Assembly (NCBI GenBank): GCA_028141885.1
Contig: JAOIQU010000007.1
Span: 1 to 51,717, forward strand
Length of the DNA stretch: 51,717 nucleotides
Direction: 5' to 3'
DNA from: Flavobacteriales bacterium
Lineage (GTDB): Bacteria; Bacteroidota; Bacteroidia; Flavobacteriales; UA16
Shown here: piece by piece, positions 8,536 through 18,629 of the stretch
How the letters are laid out: each line of letters starts with the position of its first letter
Position numbering within the stretch: position 1 is the first letter of the stretch
Notes under the pieces: generated by a model
The model's input: the letters and a program-made list of their open reading frames with translations, nothing else
What the model was told of the DNA's origin: nothing
The model's database searches: none
Program-made: the position numbers and the translations under genes

Positions 8536-9360
8536 ATGCTTGCGTCAGTGGTGCTGTACACCACGGCAAATCTTTGCGTCAAAGAGCTGTCGCACCTCGG
8601 AACGTTTCAGCTAGTGTTTTTGAGGTCCGCGGTGAGTCTCGTGTTGTGCATGGTTTTTCTCAAGCGCGCTGGCATCCCTTTGCTGGGCAACAACAAAAGA
8701 TGGTTGGTGTTGCGTGGATTGATGGGGATGATTGGCCTTGCAGGATTTTTTCACACCGTGCGGCACATTCCACTCGCAAGTGCCACAGTCATTCAGTATT
8801 TCAGCCCAGTGTTCACTGTGTTGTTGGCCTTGGCGTTCATGAAGGAGCGTGTTCACAAATGGCAGTGGTTTTTCCTGGGCAGTGCGCTGGCTGGCATTGT
8901 GATGGTCAAGGGGTTTGACCCTCGGGTGTCTTGGGGCATGTGGGGACTGGGTTTGATGTCTGCATGTTTCGCTGCTGTGGCGTACCTGGCCACAATGAAG
9001 TGCAGGGATACTGACCATCCGGTGGGTGTGGTGATTTGGTTCCACTTGTTGGCGGTTCCCGTGATGGGCATGCTTTCTTGGGGCGAATGGACGGCCATGT
9101 CGGATGTTGATTGGGGATTGGCCGCGGCGATTGGTGTGTTGAGCATCGCGGCTCAGGTCCTGATGACAGTGGCCCTTCACAACGAAGATGCTGGCATGGT
9201 GATGCCCTTCAAATACCTCGGCGCTGTCCTCGCACTGGCCATTGGATGGTGGGGTTACGGAGAAGGCATGTCGACACTTAGCCTGCTGGGCATGGCACTT
9301 GTCGTTCTCAGCATTTCGGCCAACACGGTGCTCAAGGCGCGCCGCTCAACGGCGTCGTGA
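8536..9360 (+). CDS. DMT superfamily (EamA) transporter
   Basis: 274-residue membrane protein with about ten hydrophobic segments in two EamA-like halves, the size and layout of drug/metabolite exporters. The first half contains KELSHLGTFQLVFLRSAV and the second starts near AAVAYLATMKCRDTD. The substrate cannot be predicted. The start is uncertain: the ATG at 8536 has GAGGA about 14 bases upstream. An in-frame TTG at 8515 overlapping the previous stop would give a more complete first transmembrane helix. Its 3' end overlaps the converging membrane-protein gene by 15 bases. Confidence 0.85.
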   Translation: MLASVVLYTTANLCVKELSHLGTFQLVFLRSAVSLVLCMVFLKRAGIPLLGNNKRWLVLRGLMGMIGLAGFFHTVRHIPLASATVIQYFSPVFTVLLALAFMKERVHKWQWFFLGSALAGIVMVKGFDPRVSWGMWGLGLMSACFAAVAYLATMKCRDTDHPVGVVIWFHLLAVPVMGMLSWGEWTAMSDVDWGLAAAIGVLSIAAQVLMTVALHNEDAGMVMPFKYLGAVLALAIGWWGYGEGMSTLSLLGMALVVLSISANTVLKARRSTAS

Positions 9361-9756
9361 CACGAGTCCCAATCCCATCCATACCGCTGCGAGCGACGTT
9401 GCGAGGGTGAACAGGGAGAGCGTCAACCCGTGCTGAACTCTAATGACATCGATGATGGAAGCTGTCAGGAACAGTGCTGCCAGTGCGTGGGACTCGGATT
9501 TGCGTTGGTGACCGAGGCGTCTCAGAAGGAGGAGTCCTAAAAACATCCCCACGCCGTTGGCGAGCAGCCTGGTGGCGTGCGCGATGGGAGGGAGTTGGTT
9601 GAGAAAGGCAGCGACCTGTTCAGGCGCGTTGAGGGTCGGCCGAATCACACCTGGCGCACAAACGTCTTGAAGGAGCTGTCCAAGCCCCCATCCGAACAAG
9701 GTTCCAAGCGCAAAGCCAAGTGCCACGCGACAAGAGGACAACAAAAACGACATCAT
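9346..9756 (-). CDS. Small integral membrane protein of unknown function
   Basis: 136 residues with three or four hydrophobic segments, including FALGTLFGWGLGQLLQ near the N-terminus. Its ATG (9756-9754) overlaps the TGA of the upstream aminotransferase gene as ATGA, so translational coupling is likely. It is the last gene of the minus-strand cluster that begins with icmF. No family is recognised; the fold could be a general small membrane protein. A DUF-type membrane protein sits two genes upstream in the same cluster. Confidence 0.7.
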   Translation of the reverse strand: MMSFLLSSCRVALGFALGTLFGWGLGQLLQDVCAPGVIRPTLNAPEQVAAFLNQLPPIAHATRLLANGVGMFLGLLLLRRLGHQRKSESHALAALFLTASIIDVIRVQHGLTLSLFTLATSLAAVWMGLGLVSRRR

Positions 9757-10667
9757 TGGACGAATGGCAAGGGGACACTTGGAATGTGGTCGGGGAAGGC
9801 CTCTTGCAATTGCTTTGTGACTGGCCCTGGTCCTGAACGGCCGACCGGACCGATCACGCGGCCATCCACTTCAACAATGTGCGCCAATCCGCCCATAGTG
9901 CCTGTGGTGAATGCTTCCTCAGCCGTGTACAGTTCGGTCAACGAATAATCACCTTCTCTGACAGGGATGCCGAGGGAAGAGGCAAGGGTCAACGTGTATG
10001 CTCTTGTGATGCCTGGCAGACAGGCGTGCCCAAATGGCGTGCACAACACCCCGTCGCGAACGAGAAACACATTGGTCGCGTTGGTTTCGGCCAGGAATCC
10101 GCGATCGTCCAACATGATTGCATCGTCGGCCCCAGCGTGGTTGGCTTGGATTTTGGCGAGGATGTTGTTCAGGAGGTTGTTGTGGTGGATTTTGGAGTCC
10201 AAGTAGGAGGGGCCGTTTCGCCGAACCGAACTCGTGATGAGCTTGAGGTCGCCGTCTCCGTAAACAGCGCCCTTGTATTCGGGCAGCACAACCAGGGTGC
10301 AGCTGTGGACGTTGAGGCGAGGGTCCATGCCTGACGTCGACTTTTCGCCGCGTGTGAGGGTCAGTCGAATGTGCACCCCGTCGCTCATGCCATTGGCTTC
10401 GAGGGTGTCAAACACAGCCTTTCGCACGGATTCGATTTCAGGAATGCCGTCAAACATCAAAGCATGCGCACTGGCTTGAAGGCGGGCGAGATGCTCCTCG
10501 AGCTGATAAATCCGGCCATTCGAAACCCGCAAACCTTCCCAAACAGCGTCGCCTCCTTGGACTACACTGTCCAGCACACTGACCTTGGCTTCTTCGCGTT
10601 TGACTAAGCCATTCACCCAGCACCAGGTTCCAGCATTTCTCGGATCGGGTTGGTTGAATTTGGCCAT
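9753..10667 (-). CDS. Class IV (branched-chain type) aminotransferase
   Basis: 304-residue PLP aminotransferase of fold type IV (IlvE / D-amino-acid aminotransferase / aminodeoxychorismate lyase group). Visible landmarks are VNGLVKREEAKVSVLDSVVQGGDAVWEGLR at the N-terminus (two adjacent motifs), the likely PLP lysine in YLDSKIHHNNLLNN (about residue 160) and LAETNATNVFLV. CLPGITRAYTL and TTGTMGGLAHI follow. Substrate class is uncertain, but a branched-chain amino acid is plausible beside icmF. It starts three bases after the sulfotransferase-like gene and overlaps the next gene by four, so it is clearly in an operon. Confidence 0.85.
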   Translation of the reverse strand: MAKFNQPDPRNAGTWCWVNGLVKREEAKVSVLDSVVQGGDAVWEGLRVSNGRIYQLEEHLARLQASAHALMFDGIPEIESVRKAVFDTLEANGMSDGVHIRLTLTRGEKSTSGMDPRLNVHSCTLVVLPEYKGAVYGDGDLKLITSSVRRNGPSYLDSKIHHNNLLNNILAKIQANHAGADDAIMLDDRGFLAETNATNVFLVRDGVLCTPFGHACLPGITRAYTLTLASSLGIPVREGDYSLTELYTAEEAFTTGTMGGLAHIVEVDGRVIGPVGRSGPGPVTKQLQEAFPDHIPSVPLPFVQ

Positions 10668-10670
10668 GGT

Positions 10671-11384
10671 TCAGGTCTTCAGTGCGTGTTGTTCCAAGGC
10701 AAGGTAATGTTCCAGGCATTGGTCTCTCAGTTCGCTCAAATGCGGAGGCGTGTTGCCGTGTTGCAAGGTTCGAGCCTCCCAGCCTGTGCTGTTGTGAACG
10801 CCTTCGTACCAGTATTTGGCCCAAACGCCGTCTTCCAGGATCCCGCCTTTTTGCCACGTGAGCATTTCCGTTTGCCAGGGCAAATCAAGTGCGTCGCACA
10901 AGGCACGCAGTGTGCCGGTCGGATTGGCGAACAACGATTCCGCGGTGATGACTGCAGCGCGTGCCCCGGTGAGTTTCAGGATGCGATGCTGGTGGACGTA
11001 TCCCAAGTCGAGCAAAGTGGGGTGGTCGATGTGTGCACGGTAGGAAGGCAGGACCCCATCGGGGTGCCGGGTCAGAATCACGTGCCTGTGTTTTGGTCCG
11101 TCCAAGTCTTCCCAATCCATTCCTTCGAGGTGATTGGCCATGTGTTTCAAGAACAGCACCTCGTCGGACGGCGCGGGAACGAGCGTGGCGAGGGCATCTG
11201 GTTTTGAGGACGACATCGCGCTCAAAACCTCGTCTCGAGAGGGGCGGGCCACGCCTGTGTGCTTCAGGAAGTGCGCAAACAACGGTTCGTCCAGGACCCT
11301 GGTGTCGGGGCGCTGCGCGAAACTGTACATCAGGGCGGTGCTGCCATTTCTGGGGCCTGCCCAAAGCGCGATGGTCCTGGCCAT
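10671..11384 (-). CDS. Sulfotransferase-like P-loop protein
   Basis: 237 residues. The N-terminus (WAGPRNGSTALMYSFAQRPD) has the sulfotransferase-type PAPS loop, with R-N-G-S-T in place of a classic Walker A. HVILTRHPDGVLPSYRAH in the middle matches the 3'-phosphate-binding region. The C-terminus contains WYEGVHNSTGWE. A sulfated product or a nucleotide-dependent role is inferred only from the fold. It lies three bases upstream of the class IV aminotransferase gene. From memory, plant branched-chain-aminotransferase-like proteins carry the same two domains in one chain. Confidence 0.75.
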   Translation of the reverse strand: MARTIALWAGPRNGSTALMYSFAQRPDTRVLDEPLFAHFLKHTGVARPSRDEVLSAMSSSKPDALATLVPAPSDEVLFLKHMANHLEGMDWEDLDGPKHRHVILTRHPDGVLPSYRAHIDHPTLLDLGYVHQHRILKLTGARAAVITAESLFANPTGTLRALCDALDLPWQTEMLTWQKGGILEDGVWAKYWYEGVHNSTGWEARTLQHGNTPPHLSELRDQCLEHYLALEQHALKT

Positions 11385-11387
11385 GCG

Positions 11388-11852
11388 TTACGCGACTCGG
11401 TTCTTCAGGCGAAGCACAAGCTCCGCGGCCAACCATCCCGCGGGGACATACAGCGCGACGTCGAGCAACATCAGCCAGGTCGGCTGGCCAGGCAGCATCA
11501 TGGCGTTCAGCACACCTCCGACCAACCCAAATCCACCCAAGATGATTCCCGGCCGACGGGTCCTCGATGCGGCAATGAGCATGGCAAGGGCGGCGGCCAG
11601 GAACGTTCCGCCAATGTGGGCGACCGTCGCCGACAGCAACTCGAGCACGCTCGGGCTTTGCATGAATGTCTCCCACGCCGCGGGATCCTGATCTGGCCCC
11701 ACCGTGGGAGCCTCAGACACGCCCATTTGGCCGAATATCGCGTGCCCGAGCGTCACCAAAAAGGGGAAGGACACGGCGCCCACAACCACGCCGAAGATGT
11801 CTCGCTTGACATGGACTGTGCGTCGTTTGGTGGGGGTGACAAATTCAGACAT
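11388..11852 (-). CDS. Integral membrane protein of unknown function
   Basis: 154 residues with a short basic N-terminus (TPTKRRTVHVKRD) and four hydrophobic segments separated by short loops. The second loop is acidic (VGPDQDPAAWE). No family is recognised. It starts 21 bases after the icmF stop and ends three bases before the sulfotransferase-like gene, so it is very likely cotranscribed with both. A second small membrane protein closes the same cluster. Confidence 0.7.
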   Translation of the reverse strand: MSEFVTPTKRRTVHVKRDIFGVVVGAVSFPFLVTLGHAIFGQMGVSEAPTVGPDQDPAAWETFMQSPSVLELLSATVAHIGGTFLAAALAMLIAASRTRRPGIILGGFGLVGGVLNAMMLPGQPTWLMLLDVALYVPAGWLAAELVLRLKNRVA

Positions 11853-11873
11853 GATTTCAGGGTCAGGGGAGGG

Positions 11874-14800
11874 TCACATGTTTCTGCGGTAGGCTCCGCC
11901 GACGTCAAACATGGCTTCGGTCAATTGTCCGAGCGAACACCATTTGCACGCTTCCATGAGCACGTCGAAAATGTTTTCGCCGGTTACGGCGGCGTCTTGC
12001 ACATGTTTCAGTGCCTCTTTGGCTTTGTCTGCAGACATGCCATGAAGCGCTCCAAGGTTGTCCAGTTGTTGCTGCTTTTCCGCCTGCGTGGCCCGAATCA
12101 CTTCGCCAGGTACCAATGTGGGAGAGCCCTCCTTGCTGAGGAAGGTGTTGACGCCGACGATGGGGTATTCGCCCGTGTGCTTCAGCATCTCGTAGTGGAG
12201 GCTCTCTTCTTGGATGCGCGACCGTTGGTACATGGTTTCCATTGCACCGAGGACCCCACCGCGCTCGGTGATGCGGTCAAATTCACTCAGCACTGCTTCT
12301 TCAACGAGGTCGGTGAGTTGTTCGATGATGAATGAGCCTTGCAAAGGATTCTCATTCTTCGCCAGTCCGAGTTCTTTGTTGATGATGAGTTGAATGGCCA
12401 TCGCGCGACGGACACTCGCTTCAGTTGGCGTGGTGATGGCTTCGTCGTATGCGTTGGTGTGCAGGGAGTTGCAGTTGTCGTAAATGGCATAGAGGGCCTG
12501 CAACGTGGTGCGGATGTCGTTGAAGTCGATTTCCTGCGCGTGGAGCGATCGGCCCGACGTTTGGATGTGGTACTTCAACATCTGCGCCCTTGAAGAGGCG
12601 CCGTACTTCTCCCGCATGGCTTTGGCCCAAATCCGTCTGGCCACCCGGCCAATCACGGCGTATTCCGGATCAATGCCGTTGGAGAAGAAGAAGCTCAGGT
12701 TGGGCCCAAACTTGTCGATGTCCATCCCACGGCTCAAGTAGTATTCGACGTAGGTGAAGCCGTTGGCAAGTGTGAAGGCCAATTGCGTGATTGGATTCGC
12801 ACCGGCCTCTGCGATGTGGTACCCGCTGATCGACACGGAGTAGAAGTTCCGGACGTTGTGACGGATGAAGTGGTCTTGCACGTCGCCCATGAGGCGCAGG
12901 GCAAACTCGGTGGAGAAGATGCACGTGTTTTGGGCTTGGTCTTCCTTCAAGATGTCGGCTTGGACGGTGCCTCGAACGCTGCTGAGCGCTTCGGCTTTCA
13001 ACGATGCGTAGGTCTTAGGATCAAGCACCTCGTCGCCAGTGCATCCCAGCAACATCAAACCGAGGCCGTCGTTGCCTTCGGGAAGTTCACCATTGTAGGT
13101 GGGGCGAGGGAGTCCGCGGTCGTCCCATTTGGCCTTCAAGACGTTTTCCACCTTGTCCTCGAGGCCTTGTTTGCGGATGTGCTTTTCACAGCGTTGGTCG
13201 ATGGCGGCATTCAGGAAGAATCCCAACATGACTGGAGCGGGACCATTGATGGTCATGGAGACGCTGGTGTTGGCGGCACAGAGGTCGAAGCCGCTGTACA
13301 ATTTTTTCGCGTCATCCAGGCAGCAAATGCTCACGCCCGAGTTGCCCACTTTGCCGTAGATGTCTGGACGCAAATCTGGGTCCCGTCCATAGAGGGTCAC
13401 CGAGTCGAATGCGGTGGACAGGCGCTTGGCGGGCATGCCCAAGGAGACGTAGTGAAAGCGTTTGTTGGTTCGCTCAGGTCCGCCTTCTCCGGCAAACATC
13501 CGGGTTGGATCTTCTCCTTCTCGCTTGAAGGGGTAGATGCCGGCAGTGAAAGGATAGGAACCAGGCAGGTTTTCTTGCAGATGCCATTTGGCCAAATCCT
13601 GCCACCCCTTCATGGATGGCAATGCAACCTTGGGAATGTCCTGGTGGGAGAGGGATTTGCTCGTTGTGGGAATGCGGATTTCCTTGCCTCGGACTTGGAA
13701 GATGTATTCTTCAGCAGCATAGCGCTCTTGCATGGCCGGCCACGCTTGAAGCCAGTCTTGCAAGCGGGCGTCGAGGTCGAGCTTGAGTTGCGCCCCGGCT
13801 TGTTCGAGTGCTGTGGCCGCATCGCCATCGACTTCGTGAGATGCAGACTCAATGGCTTGAAGTCGACCTGCGAGGTCCGCTTGTTTTTCAGCCCAACGGT
13901 CGTAGGCCCGGTTGCTCTCCGCGATTTCACTCAAATAACGCGTTCGAGCAGGGGGGATGATGAACACTTTCTCGCTGGTGCCCTGTTCCGCGGCGAACGT
14001 CGAATGCAACGCGGCTCCGGTCTTTTCCGCCAGCGTGTTCATCATGCGGCGGTAGAGTTCGTTGGTGCCAGGATCGTTGAATTGGGAAGCAATGGTCCCC
14101 ACCACAGGCAGGTCTTCGTCGTTGGCCTCCCACAAATCGTGGTTTCGCTTGAATTGCTTCCGCACATCTCTCAGAGCGTCCTGTGCTCCGCGTTTGTCAA
14201 ATTTGTTGATGGCAACGACATCTGCAAAGTCGAGCATGTCAATTTTCTCGAGCTGCGTGGCCGCGCCGAACTCAGGGGTCATGACGTAGAGCGACACGTC
14301 GCTGTGGTCCATGATCTCGGTGTCACTTTGGCCAATGCCACTCGTTTCAAGCACCACCAAATCGAAGGCGGCTGCTTTCAAGATGTCCACGGCTTCCTGC
14401 ACGTGCCGAGACAGCGCGAGGTTGGATTGCCTCGTCGCCAAAGACCGCATGTAAACCCGGTCCGAATGGATGGCGTTCATGCGGATGCGGTCGCCAAGCA
14501 GAGCGCCTCCCGTTTTTCGCTTGGACGGGTCAACGCTGATCAGTGCAATGCGTTTGTCGGGGAAGTCCAACAGAAAGCGCCGGACCAATTCGTCGACCAT
14601 GGAAGATTTTCCTGCCCCACCTGTACCAGTGATGCCCAGCACGGGGACGTTGGTCAGGGTCGCCTTGATTGGCGCAAAGGCTTCTCCAAACGACTCAGGG
14701 TTGTTTTCTGCCGCAGTGATGCACCTCGCCAAGTCACAGATATTTCGATCGCCGAGCCGATCCATGGCACCGTCGAGGTCATCCAGCGTCGGCACGGTGT

Positions 14801-15236
14801 TGAAGTCGGCCTTCTCTATGAGGTCGTTGATCATGCCCTGCAGGCCCATGGCCCGCCCATCGTCCGGGTGATAAATCCGTGCGATGCCGTACGCATGAAG
14901 CTCGTCGATTTCCTCCGGCAAAATGGTTCCGCCGCCGCCCCCAAAGATTTTGATGTGACCCGCCCCCCGCTCGTCCAACAAGTCCTTCATGTACTTGAAA
15001 TACTCCATGTGACCGCCCTGGTAGGAGGTCATTGCAATGGCTTGGGCGTCTTCCTGAATGGCCGTGGTCACCACCTCGTCCACACTCCGATCGTGCCCAA
15101 GGTGAATGACTTCGCATCCGGTGCGTTGCATGATACGTCGCATGATGTTGATGGCAGCGTCATGGCCATCAAACAGGCTGGCGGCCGTGACAATGCGAAC
15201 CTTGTGCTTGGGCTTGTAGGGAGGGGCTTGTTCCAT
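11874..15236 (-). CDS. icmF: Fused isobutyryl-CoA mutase (B12 mutase with built-in MeaB-type G-protein chaperone)
   Basis: 1120-residue adenosylcobalamin enzyme that interconverts isobutyryl-CoA and n-butyryl-CoA, or related short acyl-CoAs. The domain order is typical of IcmF. A B12-binding domain at the N-terminus (about 10-145, with [10 protein letters not shown] holding the cobalt-ligand histidine) is followed by a MeaB-like GTPase (about 195-420, P-loop GTGGAGKSS). A linker and the acyl-CoA-binding TIM barrel (about 560-1120) come next. The barrel contains [18 protein letters not shown] and [10 protein letters not shown], which differ from methylmalonyl-CoA mutase. It heads a packed cluster with a class IV aminotransferase, consistent with a branched-chain amino acid route. 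A weak -7 box (TAATTTCG) precedes the ATG. Confidence 0.92.
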   Translation of the reverse strand: MEQAPPYKPKHKVRIVTAASLFDGHDAAINIMRRIMQRTGCEVIHLGHDRSVDEVVTTAIQEDAQAIAMTSYQGGHMEYFKYMKDLLDERGAGHIKIFGGGGGTILPEEIDELHAYGIARIYHPDDGRAMGLQGMINDLIEKADFNTVPTLDDLDGAMDRLGDRNICDLARCITAAENNPESFGEAFAPIKATLTNVPVLGITGTGGAGKSSMVDELVRRFLLDFPDKRIALISVDPSKRKTGGALLGDRIRMNAIHSDRVYMRSLATRQSNLALSRHVQEAVDILKAAAFDLVVLETSGIGQSDTEIMDHSDVSLYVMTPEFGAATQLEKIDMLDFADVVAINKFDKRGAQDALRDVRKQFKRNHDLWEANDEDLPVVGTIASQFNDPGTNELYRRMMNTLAEKTGAALHSTFAAEQGTSEKVFIIPPARTRYLSEIAESNRAYDRWAEKQADLAGRLQAIESASHEVDGDAATALEQAGAQLKLDLDARLQDWLQAWPAMQERYAAEEYIFQVRGKEIRIPTTSKSLSHQDIPKVALPSMKGWQDLAKWHLQENLPGSYPFTAGIYPFKREGEDPTRMFAGEGGPERTNKRFHYVSLGMPAKRLSTAFDSVTLYGRDPDLRPDIYGKVGNSGVSICCLDDAKKLYSGFDLCAANTSVSMTINGPAPVMLGFFLNAAIDQRCEKHIRKQGLEDKVENVLKAKWDDRGLPRPTYNGELPEGNDGLGLMLLGCTGDEVLDPKTYASLKAEALSSVRGTVQADILKEDQAQNTCIFSTEFALRLMGDVQDHFIRHNVRNFYSVSISGYHIAEAGANPITQLAFTLANGFTYVEYYLSRGMDIDKFGPNLSFFFSNGIDPEYAVIGRVARRIWAKAMREKYGASSRAQMLKYHIQTSGRSLHAQEIDFNDIRTTLQALYAIYDNCNSLHTNAYDEAITTPTEASVRRAMAIQLIINKELGLAKNENPLQGSFIIEQLTDLVEEAVLSEFDRITERGGVLGAMETMYQRSRIQEESLHYEMLKHTGEYPIVGVNTFLSKEGSPTLVPGEVIRATQAEKQQQLDNLGALHGMSADKAKEALKHVQDAAVTGENIFDVLMEACKWCSLGQLTEAMFDVGGAYRRNM

Positions 15237-15289
15237 GTCGTTGCGTGGGTCTCTGCGAAATTAGGCCAAACCCAGTGCCGCCCTTTCCC

Positions 15290-16045
15290 TCAACAACGAT
15301 CCTCTCGAGGAACGCCGCTGACGTCTCCTTCCCAAGGCCATTCATCCAAAATGACATGCCAGGGCTCGGGCACAGCCGCTTGCAATTCCAGATCTGCCTG
15401 GCCATTGGGGTGGCGCAAGGTCAATTGGCCCGCGTGCAAGAGCAAGATATCTGAACCGCTGTGGCTCGCCACGAAGCGGTTGTGCTTCTTGTCTCCATAC
15501 CGAGAGTCTCCCACGATGGGGTGGCGCAAATGCCGGAAATGAAGTCGGATTTGGTGGAACCGGCCCGTTTCAGGTCGACACTCCACGAGGCTGTATCGTG
15601 CAGTCTGATAGGGCCCCACAGGATGCGGCAGCTCTACCCTTGCAAGGGTGCGGTACTGCGTCCGCGCTTCTTTTGGTGTTGGGTTGTGAGCGGTGGGCAG
15701 CGGCTTTTCAACCACACCTTGGTCCTCCGTCCACCCTCGGACCACGGCCCAGTACACCTTGGTGGTACGCCGATGAACGAATTCGAGCTTCAGGGCATTC
15801 AGGGCATCGCCAGGACGGGCAAAGAGCACAATCCCGCTTGTGGGTTTGTCCAAACGATGCACCGGCTGCAACCAAGTCTCCCGCGGTCTTGTTTTGTTCA
15901 CAAGGTCGCGCAGGTTGTGGGGTTCGTGAAAATCGATGTCCGTCCGGTGCACCAACAATCGATTGGGTTTGGAAGCCGCCAAAACGCCGTCATCTTTGAA
16001 GATGACCCCAAAAAGAGGTTCTGCACTGAGAGGCGTGGAAGACAC
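15290..16045 (-). CDS. RluA/TruC-type pseudouridine synthase
   Basis: 251 residues from a GTG at 16045. Isomerises uridine to pseudouridine in tRNA or rRNA. The catalytic aspartate is in QPVHRLDKPTSGIVLFA, and the family motifs TGRFHQIRLHFRHLRHPIVG and GDSRYGD follow. No S4 domain is present, and the short length is like TruC (tRNA position 65). The frame stays open upstream to the start of the divergent adhesin gene, so the start is a choice: GTG 16045 puts the enzyme core (FGVIFKDDGVLAASKPNRLL) at the usual distance. A TAATTTTG box lies about 50 bases upstream. It ends 53 bases before icmF and could be cotranscribed with it. Confidence 0.85.
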   Translation of the reverse strand: MSSTPLSAEPLFGVIFKDDGVLAASKPNRLLVHRTDIDFHEPHNLRDLVNKTRPRETWLQPVHRLDKPTSGIVLFARPGDALNALKLEFVHRRTTKVYWAVVRGWTEDQGVVEKPLPTAHNPTPKEARTQYRTLARVELPHPVGPYQTARYSLVECRPETGRFHQIRLHFRHLRHPIVGDSRYGDKKHNRFVASHSGSDILLLHAGQLTLRHPNGQADLELQAAVPEPWHVILDEWPWEGDVSGVPREDRC

Positions 16046-16142
16046 GAGGTTTGGGTTGGTCGAAGGGGGCTTCAAATCCGCTAATTTGCAACTCAAAATT
16101 AACCCTCTCTTCCCTGAGGTAGAATCCTGAAGTCGTTTCTTC

Positions 16143-18629
16143 ATGAAGAACAATTCCTTGCGGTTTTCATCGATCCTGAATGTCTTGGCTGTGTTTTCGC
16201 TGTTTGCCTTTGGACAAACAGCTGCGGCGCAGGTCACGAACATTGAGGTTGTGGTCGACACCGCATTCTACGGCCCCAACACGCCAACCCCTGAGGACAC
16301 GTTTGATCCAGATGGCATCCTCGACGGATACGTGAGCTACTTGGTCTACGTCAACATGACCAACCCCACAGACGTCCTGAGCGCGGTGTTCGCAGACACA
16401 TTCGCGCTGCCTGAGGGCGGGGCGCTGGGCATCGATGCCGAGTGTGAATGTTGGAACCCCATCGCCGAATCCATGGTGCTGGATGGCACCAACAGCAGTT
16501 TCCTTTGGACCATTGAACCCCTTTGGGAGTACGACACCTTTTGGACGATTGGCAAGCTGAGCTCGGACATGCCTGGTGACAACCCTTCATGGTTGTCCAA
16601 CCCAAGTGTTTTTGGCGATGCCATTTGCGGCACGGAAGTGACCAACGGATCGGCCTATGTTCTCGGTGCGCCAGTCAATGCGGTTGCGGGAGATGACCTC
16701 AGGGTCTTGGTGGCGCGCGTCACCACATGCGGCGACTGGTCTCTCAATTTGAATGTGCAAGTGTTCATCGAAGGGGACCCCGACAACGAGGAGCAATACT
16801 TCCTGAATACGGACGGGACTGGGCCGATTCAAGTGACCGACCCATGTCAGAATTATGCAGAGGTGGAGGCCCAAGTTGCCGGTGCTCAATTGGCCTGCGC
16901 GGGACTGACAACCGACGTCACGGTCGAATTTTTGGGCCTGGATGAAGCGGCCGAAGGAACCATGTATCAATTGGTGACGTCTATGGATGGGTTCATGGAA
17001 GACAACCAGGTCCTCAGCGAAACCCCAGTCAATGCCTTCCCAGGTTTGTCTGAAGGAGAATATCGGGTCTATGTGACCAACGACTACGGATGCATGGACA
17101 CCACGGCGTTCACCATCGAGGCGTTGTCTCCGATCGCGGCAACGTTCAGTCAGCCGACAAACAACGAGTGCTTTGGACAAGAGCTCGCAGGCATCAGTCT
17201 GGATTTGACGTCCCTTTCTGGGGGGACAGGGGAACTCACCGTCACAGGCACAAGGCCTGATGGCACGGAGCTCGTCGCACAAGATTTGACAGACAGCCTG
17301 TATTGGGGTGGATTGATCTGCGATGATGGAAATGGGGCACACACATTCAACATCAGCGATGAAAACGGATGCGTCTACGACACCATCGTCAATGTGAATT
17401 GTCCGGAATCTTTTGAGGTGAATTTCTTCTCAACCGATGTGGTCTGTGCGGGAGACGCGGATGGCACAATTTCGGTCGATGCAGTCGGGGGGTCTGGTCA
17501 GTTGTTTTTGACCAACCAATTTGAGACGGTGCCTGTGGAAGAGCCCTTGACGGGGTTGGGAGTGGCGACCTACGTGATCCAAGTTGTGGACTCCTTTGGG
17601 TGCACTTTCCCTCTGGGGCCAGGAGAGCTCATTGAGATTTCAGAACCGTCAGCTCTGGGGGCCAATGTCGGAGAAGTGACCAATCCTTCTTGTGGCAACG
17701 ATTGCGATGGGGAAGTGGCCCTGGAATCGTTTGGCGGCACCGGCAGTCTTGAGGTTGTTTATTTCAATGAAACGACTTCACAGTTGTTCCCCGACTCGAC
17801 AGGTTTGTGTGCTGGAGACTATGAGGTGACCATCACGGACGAAGCGGGGTGTGTACTTACTGCAGCATTCGAGATCGACGCGCCAGCACCCTTGGACTTT
17901 TTGATTTCGACCACCAACGCGACTTGCACGGGGATGAGCGATGGTTCGGCCAATATCTTCCCGATTGGAGGCACAGTGTCGGACCAAGAATACGAAGTGG
18001 CCTATCTAGACACTGCGGGCAATCCAGTGAACCTGAACAACCTGAGTGAGATGGTCTACACCGCCGTGATGACGGACCAAGTGGGCTGCACCTACGTGGA
18101 GACATTTGAAATTGGTGTGGATGAAGTCACGGACATGGAGTTGACCACGCTCACATCTCCTGTAACGTGTTGGAACGCAGCCGACGGCACCGCCACGGTG
18201 AGTGTTAGTGGAGGGGAGGCTCCATTCACGTTTGCTTGGAGCGACCCGTATGATCAAACGTCCTCCACGGCCAACGGGTTGACTGAAGACACCTACACGG
18301 TTGTGGTGACCGATGCAAAAGGCTGCCGTAGAACGGCTTCTCAAGAGGTCGAAGCGATTGAGGGATGTTTGTTCATTGCCGATGCATTGACGCCCAACAA
18401 CGACGGATTCAACGACGACTGGGTTGTGGGTGGCTTGGAAGACTTTCCTTCGTCAACGCTGATGGTGTTCAACCGTTGGGGACAAAAGCTTTTTGAGACC
18501 ACTGGTGGTCAAGTCAGATGGGACGGGAGATTCAACGGTGCGAGACTTCCCGTGGCGGATTACTACTATGCGATTGAATTGTTCCCCGGCGCCTTGCCCA
18601 TTCGCGGAACGGTAACCTTGAAGTACTGA
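16143..18629 (+). CDS. SprB-like secreted adhesin with type B T9SS sorting domain
   Basis: 828 residues. A signal peptide (1 to about 29) is followed by an N-terminal domain (about 30-230) that resembles the small secreted protein at 19630. A series of SprB-type Ig-like repeats (about 240-740) follows, each with a conserved cysteine and G(T/G)G-type turns such as CAGDADGTISVDAVGGSG and CWNAADGTATVSVSGGEAP. A gliding-motility-type C-terminal sorting domain closes the protein (from DALTPNNDGFNDDW, about 755-828). Its TGA overlaps the ATG of the PorP/SprF gene, and such pairs are known to need each other for secretion. A surface adhesin role is inferred from architecture. Confidence 0.88.
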   Translation: MKNNSLRFSSILNVLAVFSLFAFGQTAAAQVTNIEVVVDTAFYGPNTPTPEDTFDPDGILDGYVSYLVYVNMTNPTDVLSAVFADTFALPEGGALGIDAECECWNPIAESMVLDGTNSSFLWTIEPLWEYDTFWTIGKLSSDMPGDNPSWLSNPSVFGDAICGTEVTNGSAYVLGAPVNAVAGDDLRVLVARVTTCGDWSLNLNVQVFIEGDPDNEEQYFLNTDGTGPIQVTDPCQNYAEVEAQVAGAQLACAGLTTDVTVEFLGLDEAAEGTMYQLVTSMDGFMEDNQVLSETPVNAFPGLSEGEYRVYVTNDYGCMDTTAFTIEALSPIAATFSQPTNNECFGQELAGISLDLTSLSGGTGELTVTGTRPDGTELVAQDLTDSLYWGGLICDDGNGAHTFNISDENGCVYDTIVNVNCPESFEVNFFSTDVVCAGDADGTISVDAVGGSGQLFLTNQFETVPVEEPLTGLGVATYVIQVVDSFGCTFPLGPGELIEISEPSALGANVGEVTNPSCGNDCDGEVALESFGGTGSLEVVYFNETTSQLFPDSTGLCAGDYEVTITDEAGCVLTAAFEIDAPAPLDFLISTTNATCTGMSDGSANIFPIGGTVSDQEYEVAYLDTAGNPVNLNNLSEMVYTAVMTDQVGCTYVETFEIGVDEVTDMELTTLTSPVTCWNAADGTATVSVSGGEAPFTFAWSDPYDQTSSTANGLTEDTYTVVVTDAKGCRRTASQEVEAIEGCLFIADALTPNNDGFNDDWVVGGLEDFPSSTLMVFNRWGQKLFETTGGQVRWDGRFNGARLPVADYYYAIELFPGALPIRGTVTLKY

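Noticed and set aside
12783..15542. A 919-residue plus-strand reading frame opposite icmF.
   Set aside because: It lies antisense to a complete, well-recognised mutase and has the composition of a mirror frame (rich in Gly, Val, Arg, His); no domain is visible.
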